Shown here: positions 1 through 5,845 of the stretch, piece by piece | Layout: the number at the start of each line of letters is the position of its first letter | Numbering within the stretch: the stretch's first letter is position 1 | Source of the DNA: a virus | Strand: one strand, 5' to 3' | IMG/VR virus record: IMGVR_UViG_3300038463_000128 | Location: 1-35,696 of that record | DNA: 35,696 nt | Notes under the pieces: generated by a model | The model's input: the letters and a program-made list of their open reading frames with translations, nothing else | Databases searched by the model: none | What the model was told of the DNA's origin: nothing | Program-made: the position numbers and the translations under genes

Positions 1-127
1 CTATTTTCCGATGCATTGAAATCAACTTCCATTAATGCATTATCGGAACAGCCTGCCCATGAATCAATGCAATGGACTTCTATGTCCCATTGTCTTGCAA
101 ATTTGTTTATAAACCATGTCGTACTTC
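1..127. repeat. Direct terminal repeat, left copy
   Basis: These 127 bases are identical to 35570-35696. A length of exactly 127 matches a common maximum assembler k-mer, so I read it as the overlap of a circular contig and not as a biological terminal repeat. P22-type headful packaging gives circularly permuted DNA, which assembles this way. Joining the ends restores a split gene. Confidence 0.95.
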
Positions 128-245
128 GACCTTCAAAAGATCCAATCTCTAAGAATCTTTTCGGTGCATCCATTGGAACAATCATGTTCCACACACTTTG
201 AACTAGTGGAGAAAACCATGCATTTGTGAATTGATATTCACTCAT
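1..245 (-). CDS. SAM-dependent methyltransferase, N-terminal part (gene crosses the contig ends)
   Basis: This is the first part of a gene that continues at 35569 and ends at 35137, giving 225 codons on the circle. The start is an ATG at 243-245, overlapping the TGA of the GroES gene (ATGA), so the two are translationally coupled. Residues 31-42 (FLEIGSFEGRST) are the glycine-rich SAM-binding loop of class I methyltransferases. The acidic residue after strand 2 is in HCIDSWAG (residues 58-65). The arrangement fits the Methyltransf_24/CmcI-like group. These act on small molecules, sugars or other substrates, and the substrate here cannot be told. The second part carries the YVDANH and IFDDY motifs. 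Confidence 0.88.
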   Translation of the reverse strand, partial: MSEYQFTNAWFSPLVQSVWNMIVPMDAPKRFLEIGSFEGRSTTWFINKFARQWDIEVHCIDSWAGCSDNALMEVDFNASEN

Positions 246-544
246 GTTAGCACCGCAAAAATATAATTCTCTCTAATCATTTCGTATTTCTTCCCTCTTA
301 AAGTTAAGTCTGTGCCCTTCATATTTGTGCCGATTAAAATCTTATCCCCAGGCTTTACTCCTAGAGGAATAACTTTAGTGTTTTTCTCATTATGCCAACC
401 TTCTCCTACTGCAATCACAGTAGCTTTTCTTGGTTTCTCTTGAGCAGTTTCGGGAATAATAATTCCACCGAAAGTTTTCTCTTCTGGGTCTGCTAGTTCA
501 ACTAAAATTTGTTCTCGTAGTGGTTTAATTAAATGTCTAATCAC
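242..544 (-). CDS. groES: Phage-encoded GroES-like co-chaperonin
   Basis: A 100-residue protein, the normal size of a Cpn10. The N-terminal strand (IKPLREQILVEL), the mobile-loop signature (EEKTFGGIIIPETA, residues 22-35), the VIAVGEG strand and the C-terminal EMIRENYIFAVL all align with bacterial GroES. Co-chaperonins cap GroEL and set its cavity; T4 Gp31 is the known phage case, needed to fold the major capsid protein. Start is GTG at 542-544, overlapping the TGA of the upstream gene (GTGA). No GroEL gene is present, so it would have to work with host GroEL. It sits in the early leftward operon, so it would be made before the coat protein. Confidence 0.93.
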   Translation of the reverse strand: MIRHLIKPLREQILVELADPEEKTFGGIIIPETAQEKPRKATVIAVGEGWHNEKNTKVIPLGVKPGDKILIGTNMKGTDLTLRGKKYEMIRENYIFAVLT

Positions 545-975
545 GGTATTAACCCCGCTCGTTTAATCAAAGGCATTTTACCATTCATGTGAGCTGGAAT
601 CTCGGGTAACTTTTTCATAGCTTCTCTGTAAATAATAGAAACCTTCAGAGGCTCTTTAAATCTCAAATTAATATCGTTTAGCTGAGTGAGTGGCTTTTTG
701 TTTTCAATATCGGATATTCGCTTTCCATGATCAGCGAATAAACCATCAGATACAGTTTTGATTGCTTTTAATTCTTGAACAAGTTCTGAATTAGATTCGT
801 TTACTTTGTCTAAAGTATCCTGAACAATTTTAAGAGATGCTTTCAAATCTGATGTCGTCTCTTTTAATTCTTTTGATGCCCCATCGTTTCTACTTACAAA
901 AAGATAAGCGGCTAGTATTAAAAATACGACCGCTATAAGTAAAACTATACCGTCCATAAAAACCTTCCCTTTCAT
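541..975 (-). CDS. Membrane-anchored coiled-coil protein, function unknown
   Basis: 144 residues. Residues 8-27 (DGIVLLIAVVFLILAAYLFV) form one strong transmembrane segment, followed by about 65 residues of charged, heptad-like helix (SKELKETTSDLKASLKIVQD onward) and a basic, proline-containing tail. This is the general shape of an inner-membrane i-spanin or a membrane scaffold, but the gene lies in the early operon, far from the holin-like cluster, so I do not call it a spanin. It overlaps both neighbours by 4 bp and lies directly after a 27-residue membrane peptide, suggesting the two are made together. Confidence 0.75.
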   Translation of the reverse strand: MKGKVFMDGIVLLIAVVFLILAAYLFVSRNDGASKELKETTSDLKASLKIVQDTLDKVNESNSELVQELKAIKTVSDGLFADHGKRISDIENKKPLTQLNDINLRFKEPLKVSIIYREAMKKLPEIPAHMNGKMPLIKRAGLIP

Positions 976-1055
976 TTACCTTTTCCTCTCAAAAAACAAA
1001 TCAACAGAATAACTGCTAAAAACCAAGTAGCCAAAACTACTAGTTTATAATTCAT
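972..1055 (-). CDS. 27-residue single-pass membrane micropeptide
   Basis: A complete frame beginning MNYKLVVLATWFLAV and ending CFLRGKGK. The start ATG (1053-1055) overlaps the TGA of the helicase-loader-like gene, and its own TGA (972-974) overlaps the ATG of the coiled-coil membrane gene, so it fills the gap exactly with an ATGA at each end. It has one hydrophobic helix of about 18 residues, with positive residues at the C-terminal end. Perfect fit between coupled neighbours is the main evidence that it is translated. Its function is unknown; regulation of its membrane neighbour is only a guess. Confidence 0.7.
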   Translation of the reverse strand: MNYKLVVLATWFLAVILLICFLRGKGK

Positions 1056-1447
1056 CTTTCTAATACAAATTGACCATTGTCTACCCATTTTGGAAATGAA
1101 GGTATAACTTTGGACCCAATTGAACATGTGCATTTAAAAACATATTGAGAAGAGTGCTTTTCATTTATTGGATATCCAAACAATAACCCGTCACTACAGA
1201 CTCCACATGAACCTGCAATTGATTTTTCTTCATTAAAACTAAATGGAATAAGATTTTTTAATTCTGCGATAGAAGGAAATGGCGAGTTAGATTTTCTAGT
1301 TATTAAAAGTCTGTCCAGGGCCTTAGCGACTCTGCCATATCCCCTATTAGATATTTCTTTGTCATATAGTTCTATTTGATATTCGTCCAAATTATGATGG
1401 CAAATTTGAGCGAGTATCGCTAGACGCTTCAAGAATTCTGCTTTCAT
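1052..1447 (-). CDS. Putative helicase-loader-type replication protein with zinc site
   Basis: 131 residues. The N-terminal half is a small helical domain (ICHHNLDEYQIELYDKEI ... VAKALDRLL ... FPSIAELKNLIP) of the type seen in phage helicase loaders (G39P and lambda P-like): two helices, a variable loop, then 'PFPSIAEL'. The C-terminal half carries CGVC and a later CTC (residues about 80-110), consistent with one zinc site. It lies directly downstream of the initiator-like gene, overlapping it by 56 bp, the usual place for a loader. Start is ATG at 1445-1447 with GGGAAG upstream. There is no phage helicase or polymerase gene here, so it would recruit host DnaB. The family call is by pattern, not by search. 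Confidence 0.6.
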   Translation of the reverse strand: MKAEFLKRLAILAQICHHNLDEYQIELYDKEISNRGYGRVAKALDRLLITRKSNSPFPSIAELKNLIPFSFNEEKSIAGSCGVCSDGLLFGYPINEKHSSQYVFKCTCSIGSKVIPSFPKWVDNGQFVLER

Positions 1448-2207
1448 TAACTTCCCTTTCTATTTCTCTTTGTTCTGATTTTTTTAAATAATTAGAAACC
1501 ACAGATGCATTGTGATCCATTGATTCGGTAGCCGCTGCTGTTACTGAAGTAACTTTCTTACCGCTAGACCATTCCATAAAAAGCTTTTCACAGTCCTTAA
1601 GACAAATACCTATAGAGTGGCCCTGTCTTACATACCAACGGTCATTGTGACTGACATAAAACTTAACTACTTCGATAGCGTGCTCTTCTCCAAGCCTTTT
1701 TATTAGATTAGTAATCTGAGAGTTAACCGTAGCGTTTCTTTTGGGCTCAACTTTGTATCGAGCCTTAAAGCTAGAAGAGTAAGAAGACCACACGGTCACA
1801 GATGCCTCATTTTTGAGGCTCTGTGGAAAGGTAGTTGTATTGTTTTGTATTGTATTGTTTTGTATTGTAGGTGTAGTGGACTCAGTTTTAAATGTAGTGG
1901 ACTCAGTTTTAAATTCAATGGTGTGGTTTTCTTTAAGGATTTCAAGCATTTCTAAAATTGACTTTTCATCAACGTTAGCTATGCATGCAAGTCGGTTGGG
2001 GCGAAACTTAATTGTCTTTGAATCTTGTGAACAACACAAGCCCAGAAGGCAAACCCAAGCCCATTTTTGGGCCGGGCTCAAACCAACAAGGCCAGATGAG
2101 TTAGTCATGTCTTTGTTGATTCTAAACCAATATGGATTTCGTTCTCTTATACTTTTAGGTTGAAAATAATCCCATTTAGGCACAGTGACAGTAATCTCCC
2201 CAGACAT
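1392..2207 (-). CDS. Replication initiator / replisome organizer-like protein
   Basis: 271 residues. Residues about 32-95 look like the winged-helix N-terminal domain of phage replisome organizers (PYWFRINKDM, then WAWVCLLGLCC ... RLACIANVDEKSILEMLEIL). A low-complexity linker (FKTESTTFKTESTT, TIQNNTIQNNTTT) separates this from a helical C-terminal half (about residues 130-215). The linker is encoded by direct DNA repeats that look like an origin, as in lambda gene O. The next gene is a helicase-loader-like protein, again as in lambda O-P. Start ATG is at 2205-2207. Residues 176-193 (EVVKFYVSHNDRWYVRQG) are typical of the C-terminal domain in such initiators. Confidence 0.72.
   Translation of the reverse strand: MSGEITVTVPKWDYFQPKSIRERNPYWFRINKDMTNSSGLVGLSPAQKWAWVCLLGLCCSQDSKTIKFRPNRLACIANVDEKSILEMLEILKENHTIEFKTESTTFKTESTTPTIQNNTIQNNTTTFPQSLKNEASVTVWSSYSSSFKARYKVEPKRNATVNSQITNLIKRLGEEHAIEVVKFYVSHNDRWYVRQGHSIGICLKDCEKLFMEWSSGKKVTSVTAAATESMDHNASVVSNYLKKSEQREIEREVNESRILEASSDTRSNLPS
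1835..1914. repeat. Iteron-like direct repeats inside the initiator gene: candidate replication origin
   Basis: Two sets of exact tandem repeats lie side by side. On the plus strand a 15-bp unit (TTGTATTGTTTTGTA) occurs twice at 1835-1849 and 1850-1864 with a partial third to 1869, and a 21-bp unit occurs twice at 1872-1892 and 1893-1913. The first set is an asymmetric AT-rich tract that could melt easily; the second could be protein-binding iterons. Position within the coding linker of the initiator gene mirrors lambda ori in gene O. The repeats stay in frame (5 and 7 codons), so the protein tolerates them. Confidence 0.6.
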
Positions 2208-2339
2208 ATTCCCTCGATGCTTTTTTGTTCTCGCGAATTGACAGAGAAATAAAATTGAAGTATTTATTTGAATGTCACCGCAAATGACAAGTTACGACCG
2301 GGGTCTAGTAAATGTCAAATTGAAAAGCCCTGGTTTATT
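2208..2339 (-). promoter_or_regulatory. 132-bp gap before the initiator gene with repeated TGACA/TGTCA sites
   Basis: No gene fits here. The pentamer TGACA or its complement occurs four times in alternating orientation, at 2239-2243, 2273-2277, 2285-2289 and 2313-2317; the middle two form TGTCACCGCAAATGACA. Minus-strand TTGACA at 2318-2313 and TTGTCA (2290-2285) are possible -35 boxes, and an AT-rich stretch follows the second. I infer an internal promoter for the replication genes with operator-like sites; no single -10 box is convincing. Confidence 0.4.
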
Positions 2340-3083
2340 TTATTTTTCGTAGTCCTCAAACGACTTATCGTATGGATATCCACCGGATTCTTCAGACTCA
2401 ATAACGGGATTTTTAACTTTTGAAACTAGAATAGGCTGATGTTTCCGACCGTCTTGCCAGTTTCGACACCAGTAGCGCACGCCGTCTTTTGAAATTACCA
2501 TCTCTTCATTACAGGTCTTGCAATGTGGGAAACCATCATCTGGCCTTGAAGGTTGGGCAGTAGCCTCGGAAGCTTCTTTTAAAATCTCTTGTGGCTTCGC
2601 AATAGCCTCTTTGGGAAGAGTTTCCACTTCAGTCTCATCCAACATACCCAAACCACAAATTGAGAGTGTCACGCGCCTTTTAGCCTTAGTTTCACATTTC
2701 ATTATGGTATTGGCCTTTGATTCGCCAACAAGACCTTTGATTACTACGGCACCAACCGACTCGTCGTGTCTACCATCAGGCATTGATGCTTTAGCAGTTA
2801 CTATGAATACGTCCTCTTGAATTTCTCTAGAGGTTATGTCGATTGAAATCTTATGAATGGACCTCAATTGTTCGGCGGTATTCTTGCCAGCGTATAAGAC
2901 TTGTTTGCCATTCATATTTATGTATTGAAAAGGTACAGTGATGGGATTTAGACCGACTGAAAAACAAACCCTATTATAGTGCTCTAGCTTATCTTGTTCG
3001 GTAAGTTTTGAGAGGTCTCCGTACATTAGAGCCTTGTTTATGGCATCCAGATTAATTTCTTTTTGAGTTACTGCTTTTGACAT
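2340..3083 (-). CDS. Putative single-strand annealing / recombination protein with C-terminal zinc ribbon
   Basis: 247 residues. The core (about 10-160) has a conserved phage pattern: VGLNPITVPFQYI, then KNTAEQLRSIH, a VTAKASMPDGR strand, GAVVIKG and KCETKAKRRVTLSICGLGM followed by DETEVE. I recall this block from phage proteins in recombination/replication clusters and suspect a Redbeta/RecT-like annealing role, but the family name is not certain. Residues about 187-212 (HCKTCN ... RYWCRN) form a zinc-ribbon-like site. It sits between the Gp157-like gene and the replication initiator, as annealing proteins often do. Start ATG at 3081-3083 follows AAGGAAG. Confidence 0.55.
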   Translation of the reverse strand: MSKAVTQKEINLDAINKALMYGDLSKLTEQDKLEHYNRVCFSVGLNPITVPFQYINMNGKQVLYAGKNTAEQLRSIHKISIDITSREIQEDVFIVTAKASMPDGRHDESVGAVVIKGLVGESKANTIMKCETKAKRRVTLSICGLGMLDETEVETLPKEAIAKPQEILKEASEATAQPSRPDDGFPHCKTCNEEMVISKDGVRYWCRNWQDGRKHQPILVSKVKNPVIESEESGGYPYDKSFEDYEK

Positions 3084-3641
3084 TTATTTACTTCCTTTGT
3101 TTAAAAAGCTACGAACATGAGAGCCACTTTCAATGTGAGCTCCTGCAATTGTCTCTCCAGATTTGAGGGCTTCTTTTAAAAGATCAGAGCGAATAATTGT
3201 CTTTTGCACAACTTCTTTGAATTTAGAGGGCACTTGAGCTTCGTCGTCCACAACAAGCGACGGAGCATTATTCACAAGCTTCCATTTGTAATCTCGCCCA
3301 ACAATCTCATCAACGCCCAATTCAATACAAGCCATCTTAAGAGAGTATTTCATACTGTCGGTATAGCTTAGAAATGCCTTAGCAACGCGAGAGAAGTTAG
3401 CGGCGCGCTCATTCCATAAATCAGCTTGTGATTTGAGATCATCTATAACGTGTTTGTAGGCATCACATTTCTCTGGAATCTTTTCGTGTAGCTTCGATAA
3501 AGATTTCTCAATATCTAAAGTAATCTCTCCAGCGTTCTCAATGAGAATTTCTTGTATTTTGTGTGAGAGTTGAACTAGTTCGAAAAGGGATTCATCTCGT
3601 TTAATTGGTATATTATTAGATTTCGTAGTTTTCTCGTTCAC
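3084..3641 (-). CDS. Gp157-like phage protein (Sipho_Gp157 family)
   Basis: 185 residues from a GTG at 3639-3641 placed 6 bases after a GGAGG ribosome site; an upstream in-frame ATG at 3680 would lie deep in the previous gene and lacks such a site. The long helical region (about 20-120) is followed by the family's signature order: WKLVNNAPSLVVDDE, then QVPSKFKE, SDLLKEALKSGE and IAGAHIESGSHVR. Gp157-like proteins accompany phage recombination genes and have been linked to phage resistance, but their biochemical role is not settled. It overlaps the preceding zinc gene by 26 bp and ends just before the putative annealing protein. Confidence 0.85.
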   Translation of the reverse strand: MNEKTTKSNNIPIKRDESLFELVQLSHKIQEILIENAGEITLDIEKSLSKLHEKIPEKCDAYKHVIDDLKSQADLWNERAANFSRVAKAFLSYTDSMKYSLKMACIELGVDEIVGRDYKWKLVNNAPSLVVDDEAQVPSKFKEVVQKTIIRSDLLKEALKSGETIAGAHIESGSHVRSFLNKGSK

Positions 3642-3798
3642 GGCTAGCCTCCAATAATTGTTCTTCATATTCCAAATCATCCATGTAAATCAGAGAATCT
3701 TCTGACTTACATCTGGCGCAGAGTTCATAAGTTTCAAAATCTTCGACCTTAGTTATAACCTCGGGATTTATATGGCCACATTCATTGCATAGAATCAT
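3616..3798 (-). CDS. Small zinc-ribbon protein
   Basis: 60 residues with two CxxC knuckles, CNEC at residues 4-7 and CARC at 27-30, which together would bind one zinc ion. The C-terminal half is acidic (MDDLEYEEQLLEASRERE). It overlaps the next gene upstream by 17 bp and the Gp157-like gene downstream by 26 bp. The partner (DNA, RNA or protein) is not visible in the sequence. Confidence 0.75.
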   Translation of the reverse strand: MILCNECGHINPEVITKVEDFETYELCARCKSEDSLIYMDDLEYEEQLLEASRERENYEI

Positions 3799-3979
3799 AA
3801 ACTTTTGGCCTCACTTTTTTAGCGAACATCACTTTACATTTTCTGCAAGACCTATGTCCCTTAGGGCTTCTAATTGTGTTTTCTTCATCGTATGGATGCT
3901 TGCGAGGGCAATGAGTTTTAGCTCTTTGTCTCAATCCAGATGCTTTACCCATAAGCAATACTTTTTCATAAGGTGTCAT
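3782..3979 (-). CDS. Small zinc-finger protein, HNH-associated type
   Basis: 65 residues. The motif HCPRKHPYDEENT followed by GHRSCRKCK (residues 23-49) is the C-x(2)-(G/K)H-x(n)-C-x(2)-C zinc knuckle that often precedes HNH nuclease domains in phage proteins. No HNH catalytic residues are present, so it is at most the zinc-binding half. Its ATG overlaps the TGA of the upstream gene (ATGA at 3976-3979). Basic ends suggest nucleic-acid binding. Confidence 0.7.
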   Translation of the reverse strand: MTPYEKVLLMGKASGLRQRAKTHCPRKHPYDEENTIRSPKGHRSCRKCKVMFAKKVRPKVYDSMQ

Positions 3980-4236
3980 TTTTTACTCCAGTTCTTAATC
4001 CACTTCATGCTAGCTTCAGAAGTTGTTTCTTCGGTATTTCTAAATGGACTTATTTCGCTGAAAATTGAATTGAAAAAATCAATCATCGTATCTTCGCAAT
4101 TATTCTTCGCTCCATATATTTGGCATTTGTGAGCAAAGAAATCTCTTAGCTGGCCAAGGATTCTACTCCTTACATCAGATAAGGGTCCTATCATCAGAGC
4201 GGAATCAACGGTTTCAGTAACTGTTTTGTGAGCCAT
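3976..4236 (-). CDS. Conserved-looking early protein, unknown function
   Basis: 86 residues, mostly helical by composition, with two cysteines (KCQIYGAKNNCED) and a tryptophan-rich end (MKWIKNWSKK). I do not recognise a family. The ATG at 4234-4236 is preceded by GGGAGG, a strong ribosome site, in the 17-bp gap after the ribbon-helix-helix gene, so it is the second gene of the leftward unit and would be expressed strongly and early. Confidence 0.65.
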   Translation of the reverse strand: MAHKTVTETVDSALMIGPLSDVRSRILGQLRDFFAHKCQIYGAKNNCEDTMIDFFNSIFSEISPFRNTEETTSEASMKWIKNWSKK

Positions 4237-4253
4237 AACTAGCCTCCCAAAGG

Positions 4254-4409
4254 TTATTTTTTAATCTTTTTTAAAAACTCTTTAATTCCATTTATTAAAA
4301 GATCCCGACATATCTCGCCTGGGTTAAACTTGTTCTTTTTTAAAAGCTCTAGTTCAGCTTTGGTAACCTCTGGGATTCTTATGGTTATCACTGCGGTGTT
4401 TTTTCTCAT
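4254..4409 (-). CDS. Ribbon-helix-helix (Arc/CopG-type) DNA-binding regulator
   Basis: 51 residues. The N-terminal strand AVITIRIPE (residues 6-14) is followed by two helices (VTKAELELLKKN and NPGEICRDLLINGIKEFLKK), the classical ribbon-helix-helix fold that dimerises through the strand and reads the major groove with it. Size matches Arc (53 residues) of phage P22. It is the first gene of the leftward unit and lies beside a divergent promoter with a perfect palindrome, its obvious operator. I infer it controls the lysis/lysogeny or early/late choice. No CI-like repressor is visible in the window. Confidence 0.82.
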   Translation of the reverse strand: MRKNTAVITIRIPEVTKAELELLKKNKFNPGEICRDLLINGIKEFLKKIKK

Positions 4410-4430
4410 ATCAAATACAGTAGCAACTAA

Positions 4431-4447
4431 TGTTTACCTTGTAAACA
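4431..4447. promoter_or_regulatory. Perfect palindromic operator
   Basis: TGTTTACCTTGTAAACA has 7-bp arms with a 3-bp centre. It lies in the 78-bp divergent gap between the leftward ribbon-helix-helix gene and the rightward secreted-protein gene and overlaps the -35 box of the rightward promoter. A leftward -35-like TTTACA (4445-4440) is inside it too. A dimeric repressor bound here could block both directions. Confidence 0.75.
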
Positions 4448-4467
4448 ACCATTTTTTGAGCTATACT
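4439..4467 (+). promoter_or_regulatory. Rightward sigma-70-type promoter
   Basis: TTGTAA (4439-4444), a 17-bp spacer and TATACT (4462-4467) make a near-consensus promoter. Transcription would start near 4474, leaving a very short leader before the GAGGTGA ribosome site and the ATG at 4488. The palindromic operator overlaps the -35 box. Confidence 0.75.
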
Positions 4468-4487
4468 GATTTTGAAGTGAGGTGACT

Positions 4488-4748
4488 ATGAAATATTTAC
4501 TCGTTCTACTAATTCTAATCCCAATTTCGGCTAACGCTCAATGGGTTCAAATGCCAAGAGCTACGTTTGTTCCTATGCAGGTTCCTACTTACCAACCGGT
4601 ACCGGTATACAATCCTCCCGCCTACATCCCAATTCAATCGGCTCCAATATATGTGCCGCCCAGACCGATGCCTGTATACAACAATAGCGCTACCCATATC
4701 GGTTGTATGCGCAATGGATCTGGTGGATATAGTTGTTTAAGTAATTGA
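4488..4748 (+). CDS. Small secreted proline-rich protein
   Basis: 86 residues from ATG 4488 (GAGGTGA at 4476-4482); an in-frame GTG at 4482 overlaps the ribosome site and is unlikely. MKYLLVLLILIPISANA is a clean signal peptide with an ANA-Q cleavage site. The mature part is rich in proline, tyrosine and valine (YQPVPVYNPPAYIPIQ), with two cysteines near the end (GCMRNGSGGYSC) able to form a disulfide. It is the first gene under the operator-controlled rightward promoter, just before integrase, so it may be a lysogenic-conversion protein acting in the periplasm or envelope. This is inference from position and signal. Confidence 0.72.
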   Translation: MKYLLVLLILIPISANAQWVQMPRATFVPMQVPTYQPVPVYNPPAYIPIQSAPIYVPPRPMPVYNNSATHIGCMRNGSGGYSCLSN

Positions 4749-4749
4749 G

Positions 4750-4770
4750 ACAGGTGATCTACCTGTGTAA
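4750..4770. repeat. Junction inverted repeat, copy before integrase
   Basis: ACAGGT-GATCT-ACCTGT with GTGTAA after it: 6-bp perfect arms, 1 base past the stop of the secreted-protein gene. No T-run follows on the plus strand, so it is not an ordinary rightward terminator. Same family as the repeats at 31.3-35.2 kb and in the same plus-strand alignment. Confidence 0.8.
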
Positions 4771-4823
4771 AAATTACAATAACTGGTCTAGATTGTCCTT
4801 AAATGACAGCGTAGCCTTAATTT

Positions 4824-5690
4824 GTGACTATCGATGAGCTCTTTGCCAAATGCTTCGCAGATCACTGGGATAGTCCAAGATTCAACCTATCAGGGCACGC
4901 GCTAGAAGTTCGAGCCAAATACAAAAATCATATAAAACCAGTTTTCGGAGCAATTGATTACCTATCGGTAACTCGCGTTCAAATTAGAGACTTCCATAAA
5001 TCATTTGCAAAAACCCCAGTCACAGGCAATAGGTTACTCGAAATCATATCCAAACTCTATAAATTCAGTATCGAGCGAGAATGGAATGCCGGCGGCTTTA
5101 ATCCGGTCATTGGCATTAAGCACTTTACTGAGAGAAAAAGGCGACGTTATGCCTCAGAAACGGAAATCAAAAAAGTCGGGGAAATCCTCGATAAGTTGTA
5201 TAAAACACAACCTCTTGAAATCACTTTTCTCTACACACTCCTCTTCACGGGAGCTCGCCCTCGCTCTATTGAACGTTCTAGATGGTCGGAGTTTACAGAG
5301 TCTTCGGGCTTCGGAGTACTCGTCTTTGATGGCAAAAGCACAGAAGCTACGGGAGACCCTGAATCGGTCATACTCCCACCAAAGATAATGGAATTGATCC
5401 ATAAGTTGCCGAAACGATCGGATGGCCTTATTTTTGGTATTCCTTCACCTGGTTACCTGTTTAGGAAAATAAGGAAAGAAGCTGGATGCGAGGACCTTTG
5501 GCTGAGAGATTTTCGCAGAACTTTTGCAACTGTTGGCATGAGCAATAAAGTTGATATGAAAGTAATCGGAAAGCTCCTGAACCATCATTCAACGCAAACG
5601 ACCGACCGCTACGCCTTGCTCGATGATTCTGCCAGGCTCGAAGCCGTGACCGCGATATCCGCTAAGCTTGATTCAATTCTTAAGAAGTGA
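4824..5690 (+). CDS. int: Tyrosine recombinase / phage integrase
   Basis: 288 residues from a GTG at 4824; a TAA two codons upstream in frame excludes an earlier start. Residues 1-100 form a SAM-like core-binding domain, and 105-285 the catalytic domain. Catalytic residues visible are R145 (TGARPRS), K171 (FDGKST), R231 (DFRRTF), H254 (LLNHHS) and nucleophile Y263 (DRYALL). The usual histidine of the H-x-x-R motif is Arg228 (LRDFRR). There is no extra arm-binding domain, so it is shorter than lambda-type integrases. It recombines phage attP with a host attB. It is bracketed by two copies of the junction inverted repeat. Confidence 0.93.
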   Translation: MTIDELFAKCFADHWDSPRFNLSGHALEVRAKYKNHIKPVFGAIDYLSVTRVQIRDFHKSFAKTPVTGNRLLEIISKLYKFSIEREWNAGGFNPVIGIKHFTERKRRRYASETEIKKVGEILDKLYKTQPLEITFLYTLLFTGARPRSIERSRWSEFTESSGFGVLVFDGKSTEATGDPESVILPPKIMELIHKLPKRSDGLIFGIPSPGYLFRKIRKEAGCEDLWLRDFRRTFATVGMSNKVDMKVIGKLLNHHSTQTTDRYALLDDSARLEAVTAISAKLDSILKK

Positions 5691-5692
5691 GG

Positions 5693-5713
5693 CAGGTCAC
5701 CGACCTGTGTGAA
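5693..5713. repeat. Junction inverted repeat, copy after integrase
   Basis: CAGGT-CACCG-ACCTG followed by TGTGAA: 5-bp arms, starting 3 bases after the integrase stop. Together with the copy at 4750 it brackets the integrase gene. Arms match, spacers differ, so the arms are what is conserved. Confidence 0.78.
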
Positions 5714-5845
5714 TTTGGGGAGGAGCTCTTCCATAAGCTCGAATGTGCCAGACCCCGGCCGCCACATCTTTTGAAACTCTAACACAAACTATTTGACTAA
5801 TAGGTTTAAATTGAGTCAAAGTTAGATTCAAATAGGGGGCCCACT
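5714..5845 (+). promoter_or_regulatory. Gap between integrase and the virion genes; inverted repeat TTTGACT/AGTCAAA
   Basis: No gene fits. A GC-rich patch (5743-5766) stands out against the AT-rich surroundings, and a perfect inverted repeat, TTTGACT (5792-5798) and AGTCAAA (5814-5820), flanks an AT-rich 15-bp centre. It could be an operator, a promoter region for the late genes or part of attP; I cannot choose. AGGGGG at 5834-5839 serves the next gene. Confidence 0.4.

Noticed and set aside
1-127. True phage direct terminal repeat
   Set aside because: Length equals a common assembler k-mer and the gene set implies headful packaging with circular permutation; an assembly overlap is simpler.
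4750-4766. Ordinary intrinsic terminator after the secreted-protein gene
   Set aside because: Six-bp stem with no T-run on the plus strand, and the same sequence recurs at many junctions of the opposite strand.
5743-5770. tRNA or tmRNA 3' end as an attP core beside integrase
   Set aside because: The CGAAT and GGCCGCCA pieces are suggestive but the flanking bases do not pair as a T-arm and acceptor stem.
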